Shown: positions 16,932 through 24,108 of the stretch, one piece after another
Position numbering within the stretch: the first letter of the stretch is position 1
Layout: every line of letters begins with the position of its first letter
Source of the DNA: Monoglobus pectinilyticus
GTDB lineage: Bacteria > Bacillota > Clostridia > Monoglobales > Monoglobaceae
Assembly: GCF_002874775.1 (NCBI RefSeq)
Contig: NZ_CP020991.1
Location: 2,394,451-2,458,450, forward strand
DNA: 64,000 bases
Direction: 5' to 3'
Translations under genes and position numbers: made by a program
The notes under the pieces: generated by a model
Database searches by the model: none
What the model was told of the DNA's origin: nothing
What the model saw: the letters and a program-made list of their open reading frames with translations, nothing else

Positions 16932-18911
16932 TTATGATACATCAGCCATTTCGATGTATTGGTGTCCGTTTTCGGCAATGTGTTCTTTTCTGCCGGCAAG
17001 ATTATCTCCGAGAAGAAGGTCAAATGTTTCCTGAGTTTTTATAACATCGCATGGGGTGACTTTGATTAACCGGCGGGTTTCAGGATTCATGGTGGTCAGC
17101 CACATCATATCCGGTTGGTTTTCACCAAGACCTTTGCTTCTTTGAATAGAATATTTTTGTCCTTCAAGTTTTGAAAGAATCTCTGATTTTTCCTGCTCGT
17201 TGTAAGCAAAATATGTTTTCTTTTTTGAAGTTATCTCATACAAAGGGGATTCAGCTATATAAACGAAACCTTTTTCAATAAGCGTAGGTACTAACCGGTA
17301 AATCATGGTCAGAACCAATGTTCTTATCTGATAGCCGTCAACGTCGGCGTCGGTACAGATTATTACTTTGTTCCATCTAAGATTGTTTAAATCAAAAGAA
17401 CTTAAATCCTTATTATGTTTTGATTTTATCTCCACTCCGCAGCCCAATACCCTGAGCAGGTCAACAATAACATCGCTGTTAAATATTCTGTCATACTCCG
17501 CTTTAAGACAGTTAAGTATCTTTCCTCGAAGAGGAATTATTGCCTGAAATTCGCTGTCTCTGCCAAGCTTACAGGCGCCGAGAGCTGAGTCTCCCTCAAC
17601 TATATAGACTTCACGTTTTTCAGGATCTTTGCTCCTGCAGTCAACAAATTTTTTAACGCGGTTAGCTACGTCAAGATTGCCGCCTAGCTTCTTTTTTACG
17701 TTTATTCTTGTTTTTTCTGCGGTTTCACGGCTTCGTTTATTAACAAGAACCTGATTGCATATTTTGTCAGCGTCCATCTTATTCTCTATAAAATAAATAG
17801 CCAGCTGTTCCCTCAAAAATTCTGTCATTGCGTCCTGAATAAACTTGTTGTTTATAGCTTTTTTAGTTTGGTTTTCGTAACTAGTCATAGTGGAGTAAGA
17901 GTTAGATACCAATACCAAACTGTCCTGAACATCGCTGTATTGAATTTTGCCCTCGCTTTTATTGTATTTGTTGTTGGCTTTGAGATACTGGTCAATAGCA
18001 TATACAAAAGCGTTTCTAACAGCCTTGTCCGGCGAGCCGCCGTATTCAAGAAAGCTGGAATTATGATAGTATTCGGTTGTGCTGAACTCGTTGTCAAAAC
18101 AGAATGCAAAGCTCATTTTTAACTTATACTCAGGGAGGTCCTCCCTGTCTCTTCCGCTGCGTTCGGTTTCTATATAATGAACGCCGGTGAACTCTTTTTC
18201 TTCAGTCAGCTCTTTTATATAATCCACTATACCGTTTTCGTATAGAAACTCAAACTCTTCAAATTCTTCTTTGGAAATCTCGTTTTTTAAAACAAATTTA
18301 ACGCCTGAATTTACAACCGCCTGACGTCTCAGCGTTTCTTTATAAAAGTCCAATGGTATATCAATATCAGTAAATACCTTTATGTCCGGCTTCCAGCGGA
18401 TTGTAGTTCCTGTGTGGCGGTGTCTGAATTTTGTCTTTTTCATTCCGTCGATATTTTCTCCGGCTTCAAAATGAAGCTCATATTTATATCCGTCTCTGAG
18501 AACCTCCACATCCATATATTCGGAGCTGTATTGGGTAGCACAGGCGCCCAGCCCGTTAAGACCCAAACTATACTCATAGTCGCCGCCGGTATTGTTTTTG
18601 TATTTTCCGCCGGCATAAAGTTCACAGAAAACAAGTTCCCAGTTATATTTTTTCTCATGTTCATTGTAGTCGACCGGGATTCCGCGGCCGAAATCCTCAA
18701 CTTCAATTGAGTTATCTAAAAATCTGGTAATTATTATTGTATCACCAAAGCCTTCACGGGCTTCGTCTATAGAGTTAGACAAAATCTCAAACATTGAATG
18801 TTCACAGCCGTCAATTCCGTCTGAACCGAATATTACAGCCGGGCGTTTTCTAACTCTGGCAGCGCCTTTTAGGGCCCTGATGCTCTCGTTGTCATATTTT
18901 TTAGCGCACAT
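16932..18911 (-). CDS. parE: Topoisomerase IV-like subunit B (ATPase)
   Basis: A 659-aa ATPase subunit of the type IIA topoisomerase. The GHKL ATPase motifs are EILSNSIDEAREG (near 50), VEDFGRGIPVDY and the GLNGLGACATQYSS lid. The Toprim domain contains YIVEGDSALGACK and TDADVDGYQIRTL. The C-terminal LKGLGENQPDMMW-type segment (here SKGLGENQPDMMW) is present. An in-frame TTG at 18926 lies inside the ribosome site itself. TTTGGAGG is correctly spaced for the ATG at 18911, so the protein begins MCAKKYDNES. It forms an operon with the A subunit 20 bases downstream. The usual main gyrase genes are not in this window. Confidence 0.82.
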   Translation of the reverse strand: MCAKKYDNESIRALKGAARVRKRPAVIFGSDGIDGCEHSMFEILSNSIDEAREGFGDTIIITRFLDNSIEVEDFGRGIPVDYNEHEKKYNWELVFCELYAGGKYKNNTGGDYEYSLGLNGLGACATQYSSEYMDVEVLRDGYKYELHFEAGENIDGMKKTKFRHRHTGTTIRWKPDIKVFTDIDIPLDFYKETLRRQAVVNSGVKFVLKNEISKEEFEEFEFLYENGIVDYIKELTEEKEFTGVHYIETERSGRDREDLPEYKLKMSFAFCFDNEFSTTEYYHNSSFLEYGGSPDKAVRNAFVYAIDQYLKANNKYNKSEGKIQYSDVQDSLVLVSNSYSTMTSYENQTKKAINNKFIQDAMTEFLREQLAIYFIENKMDADKICNQVLVNKRSRETAEKTRINVKKKLGGNLDVANRVKKFVDCRSKDPEKREVYIVEGDSALGACKLGRDSEFQAIIPLRGKILNCLKAEYDRIFNSDVIVDLLRVLGCGVEIKSKHNKDLSSFDLNNLRWNKVIICTDADVDGYQIRTLVLTMIYRLVPTLIEKGFVYIAESPLYEITSKKKTYFAYNEQEKSEILSKLEGQKYSIQRSKGLGENQPDMMWLTTMNPETRRLIKVTPCDVIKTQETFDLLLGDNLAGRKEHIAENGHQYIEMADVS

Positions 18912-18938
18912 ATTATATTCCTCCAAACAATTCGAGTT

Positions 18939-18967
18939 ATTATACCATAAAACGAAATTATTGTAAA
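18939..18967 (-). promoter_or_regulatory. Promoter of the topoisomerase pair
   Basis: On the minus strand, TTTACA (18967-18962) and TATAAT (18944-18939) are 17 bases apart, about 27 bases before the start codon. Confidence 0.65.
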
Positions 18968-18993
18968 GCGGTCAAATATCCAAAAATCCGACA

Positions 18994-19024
18994 CAAAAAT
19001 AGAACGCCGGCAGAGCGTTCTATT
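18994..19024 (-). terminator. Terminator of the DHHW-protein gene
   Basis: On the minus strand AGAACGC pairs with GCGTTCT and is followed by ATTTTTGTG, 20 bases after the stop codon. Confidence 0.75.
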
Positions 19025-19043
19025 TAATAAAATTCAGTTTATT

Positions 19044-20462
19044 TTATTCAGTCATAGTTCTGAGAGCGGCTGCTTCAGGGGCATTTGTTACAGATACGGG
19101 ATAGCTTATTATAAGCAGGTCGGTAAAGTTAGTCAGTTCATAAAACTCATTGATTTTAAATACATTTTCATACTCGTTTGTTCCGCCGTAATTGTTGAAT
19201 TTTCTGTAATCTACTATGTACACAGTTTCAAAATTATTGAGCGCCCAGGTAGAAAATGCGTTGCCGTATGATTCCTTGATAATCACTAGAGAACGTCCGT
19301 TGTTCACATCAGTGTTATACACTTGAAGCGGATAGTCGCCGCCCAGAAAACAGTTGTAATTTTTAAATCCGGGAACAATAGGTTCAACATTAGAAATAAA
19401 ATCATTCATTTCCATATCATTGAAAGAATAACCTTCATAGCTGACTTTCGGACTGAATAATTGGAGAGCGTTCGGGCTTGACATCAGCATATCATAACCG
19501 TCAGTGTCTGCTGTAAAACGGGTGAGCGAACCATAATAATTACTTATTGTTTGTTTGTCAAACGTATAATATGGGTCTATGTCGTCACCAAGCTCATTTA
19601 TAAATGCTTCATATACATAGTAGGCTCCAAGCTGGGTCCAGTGGTGGTCGGTATGGAAATAAATATTTTCGTCGGCATGATTCATAAGAGGCGATACTGC
19701 GTTGATTCCTTTAACATTATCATTCAGCTGTGAATATATTTTTCTGATTGCCGGCGTATAAGATGTTTTGTACTCATCACTTGCGTAAAATTCAGCGGCG
19801 GTTGGTACAACAATATTGTATACATTGGCGTTTGGTGCAGAATTTGCAAAAGCATTTATTGTTTTAGCGTACGCTGACCCTTGTTCATCGGAAATGTGTA
19901 AGAGTTCCATACCAAAATAGTCCTCATTGTTTTTGTCAAAGATGTCTACATCGTTAAAGTTTCCATTATAATTAGGATATCTGTACTCATCGCTTATTAT
20001 AGTTTCATTCATTGGGTTTTCCTTCGAGTCAACAAAACCGGTTTGAGTATTTTCGTCCCAGCCGACATAGCTTCCGAACGCTTCTGATATTGCTCTTACC
20101 GGCACCAAAGTTCTGTCACCATACATGCGCGCAGGCACGTCCAAAATAATTTCATCATTGTTTTTTAACATGATATTGTTATCTATTGTTATTGACATTG
20201 TATCCTCATTCAGAAAAGCACTGGCTGTTTCGGACTTTTCATCCCAATAGACTTCGGCGCCGAGAGCCTCAAAAATCCCTCTCATAGGTACCAATGTACG
20301 GTCGTTTTCGCTTGCCGGCGGCTCATCAAATTCGGTTTTTATTCCGTTTACATATACGGAGATATCAGAAATATCAGCGTAAACTATTTGTGTGAGTGTA
20401 AGAGGTACGCCTATTAACGCGGTGGTTAAAACAGCCCCTATGATATGTTTTATAAATCTCAT
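19044..20462 (-). CDS. Secreted stalk-domain DHHW/AlgX-like protein
   Basis: A 472-aa exported protein. Residues 1-28 are a signal peptide ending VYADISD. Residues 32-145 are a stalk domain (NDRTLVPMRGIFEALGAEVYW, YGDRTLVPVRAISEAFGSYVGW). From about residue 165 the domain matches the DHHW family, related to AlgX/AlgJ SGNH-hydrolase folds that O-acetylate exopolysaccharides. IYFHTDHHWTQLGAYYVYEA carries the Asp-His-His-Trp motif and LVIIKESYGNAFSTW the Ser-containing block. It probably modifies a wall or surface polysaccharide. Whether it is an active acetyltransferase is not shown. The ATG is preceded by TTGGAGG. It is the only gene of its transcription unit. Confidence 0.8.
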   Translation of the reverse strand: MRFIKHIIGAVLTTALIGVPLTLTQIVYADISDISVYVNGIKTEFDEPPASENDRTLVPMRGIFEALGAEVYWDEKSETASAFLNEDTMSITIDNNIMLKNNDEIILDVPARMYGDRTLVPVRAISEAFGSYVGWDENTQTGFVDSKENPMNETIISDEYRYPNYNGNFNDVDIFDKNNEDYFGMELLHISDEQGSAYAKTINAFANSAPNANVYNIVVPTAAEFYASDEYKTSYTPAIRKIYSQLNDNVKGINAVSPLMNHADENIYFHTDHHWTQLGAYYVYEAFINELGDDIDPYYTFDKQTISNYYGSLTRFTADTDGYDMLMSSPNALQLFSPKVSYEGYSFNDMEMNDFISNVEPIVPGFKNYNCFLGGDYPLQVYNTDVNNGRSLVIIKESYGNAFSTWALNNFETVYIVDYRKFNNYGGTNEYENVFKINEFYELTNFTDLLIISYPVSVTNAPEAAALRTMTE

Positions 20463-20542
20463 ATGTAGTCCTCCAATTAATTATTGAAGATATTTTATCA
20501 TATTTGAATTGAAAATACAAGGCGGATTAAGATTATTAGAAT

Positions 20543-20744
20543 TGGTTTTAGCGCTCGGGTCCGGCGAGCGCAATTGGGCTAGGCTGAATACCAATGAAAG
20601 CATCAATTGATATGGAAAAGAAGACAAATTAAAATATAAATATTTTGTATATTAAACATTCCGGTAACTATAATTTTAAGAGTTAGTTTGCTGAGCCAGA
20701 CCCGGTTCCGCCCGCCGAGCCCGGGCGGCGCAGATATTTACTTT
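20543..20744 (+). repeat. GC-hairpin repeat, copy 1 (complete)
   Basis: About 200 bases. It begins GGTTTTAGCGCTCGGG and has a perfect stem GCGCTCG/CGAGCGC. Then come the conserved GGGCTAGGC, a TACCAATGAAAG block, an AT-rich middle, TTTGCTGAGCCAG, and a second stem CCGCCCG/CGGGCGG close to GCGCAGATATTTACTTTA. The stems are far richer in G+C than the surroundings. It is non-coding in all frames I checked. Copies 2 and 3 lie at 20812 and 21870. Confidence 0.85.
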
Positions 20745-20915
20745 AGCAGCTGATTCCATATAAAGTTGATGTTATTGGTTATTCAGTTTATAAACAGTAA
20801 GTTAAAAAATGGTTTTAGCGCTCGGGTCTGGCGAGCGCAACTGGGCTAGGCCGCATACCAATGAAAGTATCAATTTAAAAGGGAAAAGAAGACAATTTAA
20901 AATATAAATATTTTA
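20745..20915 (+). repeat. GC-hairpin repeat, copy 2 (5' part) with linker
   Basis: The linker at 20745-20811 (GATTCCATATAAAGTTGATG, then TTTATAAACAGTAAGT) is the same as that before copy 3. The repeat proper runs 20812-20915 and stops in its AT-rich middle, lacking the second stem. The RHH gene region begins where the copy is cut off. Confidence 0.8.
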
Positions 20916-21069
20916 ATTTTATGCTAAAATTAATCTGTCAAATCCAATTTTATTAGATAAAGAAGAGTTATTTGTATGGGGTTAGAAAAATCCGAATTAT
21001 ATAATTGTGCCTGCTTTATAGCCAAATTTCAGCAGTTAAGAAAATTTCTTGAAATATAAGAAAAATAAC

Positions 21070-21111
21070 TTGACTTTTGACGGTCTATAATATATAATAT
21101 ATTTGACGGTC
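21070..21111 (+). promoter_or_regulatory. Promoter and direct-repeat operator of the first RHH gene
   Basis: TTGACT at 21070-21075 and TATAAT at 21093-21098 with a 17-base spacer. The 10-mer TTTGACGGTC occurs twice, at 21076-21085 (inside the spacer) and 21102-21111 (just after the -10). The 26-base period places the two sites close to the same face of the helix. This is a likely autoregulatory operator for the RHH protein. Confidence 0.65.
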
Positions 21112-21130
21112 ATAAAAGGAGGTGAATTGT

Positions 21131-21298
21131 TTGACCAAAAAGCTGGGTCGTCCCACTGATAATCCAAAGCCGCATAAACTAACCGTGCGTCTTGATGATA
21201 GAGGTCTTGAGATTCTAGATAACTATTGCAGAAAAAATAATATTACTCGTATGGAAGGAATTCGGCAAGGGATTTATAAGTTAGATGACGAAAAATAA
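21131..21298 (+). CDS. Ribbon-helix-helix regulator 1
   Basis: A 55-aa small DNA-binding protein, MTKKLGRPTDNPKPHKLTVR then LDDRGLEILDNYCRKNNITR. The LTVRLDD strand pairs in the dimer to contact DNA, followed by two helices (ARC/CopG fold). It starts at TTG with AAAGGAGGTGAATTG upstream. Its promoter carries a duplicated 10-mer. No toxin gene follows. Downstream (21299-21420) is a stem GGAAGCG/CGCTTCC and sequence similar to that after RHH gene 2, so the two genes arose by duplication of a unit of about 330 bases. Confidence 0.75.
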   Translation: MTKKLGRPTDNPKPHKLTVRLDDRGLEILDNYCRKNNITRMEGIRQGIYKLDDEK

Positions 21299-21456
21299 GG
21301 TGGAAGCGACACCCAAATTCAAAAAGACTGCCGCTTCCAAAATGCCAGCTATCAAAAATAGAGACATAAATAATTATAGCATTTATGTTGAAGTTTTTCA
21401 AGAAAATTATTAAAAGGTGTTTAGTTGATACTTTTATTAAGTAGATAGGTTTTTTC

Positions 21457-21497
21457 TTGATTTTTGTAGCCACATAATGTAGAATAGTTTTACATTA
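21457..21497 (+). promoter_or_regulatory. Promoter and palindromic operator of the second RHH gene
   Basis: TTGATT at 21457 and TAGAAT at 21480 with a 17-base spacer. TAATGTA (21475-21481) and TACATTA (21491-21497) form a perfect inverted repeat over the -10 region, different from the operator of RHH gene 1. Confidence 0.6.
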
Positions 21498-21515
21498 ATA
21501 AAGAGGAGGTGAATT

Positions 21516-21695
21516 ATGGCTGCTAAGAAACTGGGTCGTCCTACTGACAGCCTAAAGGATAAGGAAATAAGAGTTCGGGCTAATCCTGAAACAATCAGAA
21601 AGCTTGAAGAGTGCAGTAAAAGATTGAATACAAGTAAGTCTGATATAGTTAGAAGAGGGATTGATAAAATGTATGATGACCTTGATAAAAATTAA
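21516..21695 (+). CDS. Ribbon-helix-helix regulator 2
   Basis: A 59-aa protein, MAAKKLGRPTDSLKDKEIRV then RANPETIRKLEECSKRLNTS. It is a paralogue of the gene at 21131: both share the KKLGRPTD start and the same AGGAGGTGAATT leader. KEIRVRA is the DNA-contacting strand. Two helices and an acidic tail (DDLDKN) follow. It has its own promoter with a palindrome. Plasmid-copy or antitoxin roles are usual for the fold, but no partner gene is seen, so its targets are unknown. The repeat copies on each side are candidates. Confidence 0.75.
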   Translation: MAAKKLGRPTDSLKDKEIRVRANPETIRKLEECSKRLNTSKSDIVRRGIDKMYDDLDKN

Positions 21696-21805
21696 ATCGG
21701 AAGCGGCGCAGCATCGTGAAAACATACACCGCCCCCAAAGCGCGCAGCTGTCTGAAAGACAGTTACACAAAAATATTATAACATTTATGTCAAGGTTTTT
21801 CAAGG

Positions 21806-22073
21806 GCTGCTGATTCCATATAAAGTTGATGTTTTGGTTATTCTGTTTATAAACAGTAAGTCAAAAAAATGGTTTGAGCGCTCGGGTCTGGCGAGCGCAA
21901 TTGGGCTAGGCTGCATACCAATGAAAGTATCAACTGATATGGAAAAGAAGACAATTTAAAATGTAAATATTTTGTATATTAAACATTCCGGCAACTATAA
22001 TTCTAGCAGTTAGTTTGCTGAGCCAGGTCCGGTTCCGCCCGCCGGGCCCGGGCGGCGCAGATATTTACTTTAA
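21806..22073 (+). repeat. GC-hairpin repeat, copy 3 (complete) with linker
   Basis: The linker at 21806-21869 matches that before copy 2. The repeat proper at 21870-22073 matches copy 1 along its whole length, with scattered substitutions. Several of these fall in hairpin loops (GGTCTGG against GGTCCGG) or swap CCGAGC for CCGGGC between the arms of the second stem. Confidence 0.85.
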
Positions 22074-22143
22074 AATATATAGACTTCCTCAAAATATTGG
22101 CAGCTTTAGGTATGTTTTAGAATTTAGAAATAATATTATAACT

Positions 22144-22176
22144 CGCCGCGTCTGAATAAAAAGACGCGGCGTTTTT
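22144..22176 (+). terminator. Strong terminator after the repeat/RHH region
   Basis: CGCCGCGTCT pairs perfectly with AGACGCGGCG around an 8-base loop and is followed by TTTTTG. No protein gene ends just before it, so it implies a transcript through copy 3 of the repeat or from the RHH genes. Confidence 0.88.
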
Positions 22177-22277
22177 GTGTTTAAAACAAAAATATTTATG
22201 GTATAGTTACCTAATTTATGCAGAATAATATTATTAACAAATATGAAGCGTGATTAATTTAGGAAGGAATGAGATAC

Positions 22278-23543
22278 ATGGAATATTTAAGCGAATGGAC
22301 AGTATCTCCTGAGAGGTGGCTCAGGCTTGGATATATTTTGGGCGCGTCAGAAAACGGCGGAAGAATAAGCATAAGCAGCGACGAGGAGGATTTATCTAAA
22401 CTTGCCGCAGACACAATCAAAATAGGCGTTAAATACGCAGGCTCAAAAGTGTATAATTTTGGGGAACAAAATTTGCCTATAATGCGCCATGCCGTCAGGT
22501 TTTATAAGACCGGCTTAGGAATTTTTGTCAATACAATTAAGGGCGATAACGGAAATGTGTTAAACGTGGATTTGTTAGATAACCGCGGTATTAAAGTGCC
22601 GCTCGAAAATTTAGTTAAGCGTGAAGAGTTAGCCAAAGCTGAAAGTCTTGTCACTTCTGATATTACTATGGGAACGGTTGGGCAAGAGGTAACCTTATTT
22701 GAGTTTAAAACGCATTATATGAGACATATTATCAACAGTATAAAAAGTGGTACGTTTAATATGAATATATGTCTTTCAACAAAATCAAAGACTATTTCAG
22801 AAATTTTGAAGGTCGTTCTTGATGACCTATACTCAAAAATAGAGCCTGAGGCGCTGGAAAAGTATGAGTTCAGCGGTATAATAAGTGAAAACGGGGAGCA
22901 GATTAATTTATATAAATCAGATGGCACAGAACTTTCCAGAGAGCAAATTCTATCTGTAATGATTTATGTTTTGCTCAGAGACAGTTCGATAAGAACCTTT
23001 GTGGTGCCGGACAGTATATCAGAGTATACCGAAACGGCGATTCTGAGGCTTGGCGGAAATGTGATAAGGGTGTCGGGCGGCGACTCGGAGATAATGGAAA
23101 AAATAATTTCCAGCGGCAGCAGCGAACAAATGCTGATGCAGTTTGACGGAATATATGCGGCAGTAAAAATTTTGGATTTTCTGAATAGATACGATATTAG
23201 TTTTGACAGTCTGACAATGCATTTGCCGCAGATTTTTAAAGCCGAGGCAGAGGTTGCCTGCGGCGACGAAAAACAAATGGAAAATATAATAAAATCTTTA
23301 AAAAGACAGTTTAAGAATAATGCAACTATATTGGGCGATAGTGACACAGACGATGAAAAAGGAAGTGATAATAACAAAAAAAGTGAAGGAATTAAGATTG
23401 AAAGCAATGGAACTGTAACTATTGTTTTCCCGGGAAGCGGAAATAATATATTAAAAATTATTTCCGAGTCCGAATCTATGGAAACGGCGGAAGAAATATC
23501 AACGCTGTTTAAAAATAAAATAAAAACACTTGCAAAGAGCTGA
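22278..23543 (+). CDS. Degenerate phosphohexomutase-like protein
   Basis: A 421-aa cytoplasmic protein. Residues 15-110 (WLRLGYILGASENGGRISIS, IKIGVKYAGSKVYNFGEQNL, RHAVRFYKTGLGIFV) follow the first domain of alpha-D-phosphohexomutases, as in the mutase half of fused mannose-1-phosphate guanylyltransferases. However, the catalytic Ser-His loop (TASHNP) is missing and an NTIKGDNG stretch stands in its place. The later domains are diverged, and an Asp/Lys-rich linker near 350-370 precedes a final small beta-alpha domain. It is therefore probably non-catalytic. AGGAAGGA fits the ATG at 22278 better than the one at 22269. A strong promoter lies within its last codons. Confidence 0.5.
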   Translation: MEYLSEWTVSPERWLRLGYILGASENGGRISISSDEEDLSKLAADTIKIGVKYAGSKVYNFGEQNLPIMRHAVRFYKTGLGIFVNTIKGDNGNVLNVDLLDNRGIKVPLENLVKREELAKAESLVTSDITMGTVGQEVTLFEFKTHYMRHIINSIKSGTFNMNICLSTKSKTISEILKVVLDDLYSKIEPEALEKYEFSGIISENGEQINLYKSDGTELSREQILSVMIYVLLRDSSIRTFVVPDSISEYTETAILRLGGNVIRVSGGDSEIMEKIISSGSSEQMLMQFDGIYAAVKILDFLNRYDISFDSLTMHLPQIFKAEAEVACGDEKQMENIIKSLKRQFKNNATILGDSDTDDEKGSDNNKKSEGIKIESNGTVTIVFPGSGNNILKIISESESMETAEEISTLFKNKIKTLAKS

Positions 23544-23558
23544 ACGGTATGTTATAAT
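23530..23558 (+). promoter_or_regulatory. Strong promoter inside the end of the mutase-like gene
   Basis: TTGCAA at 23530 and perfect TATAAT at 23553 with a 17-base spacer. The predicted start near 23565 is over 500 bases from the next protein start, which points to a non-coding RNA or a long leader. Confidence 0.65.
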
Positions 23559-23564
23559 GAACAC

Positions 23565-23640
23565 GATTTGTGAGACAGGCGCTTGCTTGTTTCACCGTAC
23601 GGAACCTTGCCCGGTTATTGCCGGGCGCTTTATTATATGA
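23565..23640 (+). ncRNA. Candidate structured small RNA or rnj leader
   Basis: Directly after the promoter are two hairpins. The first pairs GTGAGACA with TGTTTCAC at 23570-23595 (one G-U pair). The second pairs GCCCGG with CCGGGC at 23609-23626 and is followed by a weak GCTTTATTATAT tract. It does not match tmRNA, SRP RNA, 6S RNA or a riboswitch that I can recognise. It may be a short sRNA or the start of a leader for RNase J. Confidence 0.4.
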
Positions 23641-24108
23641 CAGATTTTTGCATGTCCTAAGATTCCGCGTCTGTGTTTCGCTGTCAACGGTCGATATTTA
23701 ATGGCTGCGAATAAGTTTAAGGCGTTTGTATCTTGGATTACGCCGAATCGGGTCAATTTTAAAAAGTCAAAATCTTTTCATTAAGCCTGCAGGCGGAACG
23801 GATATGGTTGCATTGCAGCGGAAAAGTTTTGATTCGGAATGGTTTTGATTGCAGATTTGAATACAAATGACTGAAATAGTAGTGTTTCAGGGACTTGGTT
23901 TATGTCTTGAGTATTTTATACTGAGAATTTTTTAGTTTTGATAAAATATATAGGGTATATTTTTTGTATTGTATTTTAGTTTGTAACAGCTGTTTTGGCT
24001 TTAGATTTTCTGTAGGGCGTAATGTGTGTTAAAACCTTTGTCTGTGCAGGAATTTGTTGTTATATTATCCGGAACGAATCGAATAAAAGTTATTACAGGA
24101 GGAAAATT
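23641..24108. other. Long non-coding stretch before the RNase J gene
   Basis: About 470 bases without a convincing reading frame. It includes G+C-richer islands (around 23660-23720, 23740-23760 and 23790-23830) inside AT-rich DNA, which would fit a structured 5' leader. No terminator with a clear T run is seen in it. Confidence 0.4.

Noticed and set aside
17868-18710. Antisense frames opposite the topoisomerase B gene
   Set aside because: They mirror a well-supported gene and have no ribosome sites.
23565-23640. tmRNA, SRP RNA, 6S RNA or a known riboswitch
   Set aside because: None of the conserved blocks of these RNAs could be matched by eye, so only a candidate RNA is listed.
24022-24108. 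Longer N-terminus of RNase J from ATG 24022
   Set aside because: It has no ribosome site, and AGGAGG is correctly spaced for TTG 24109 instead.
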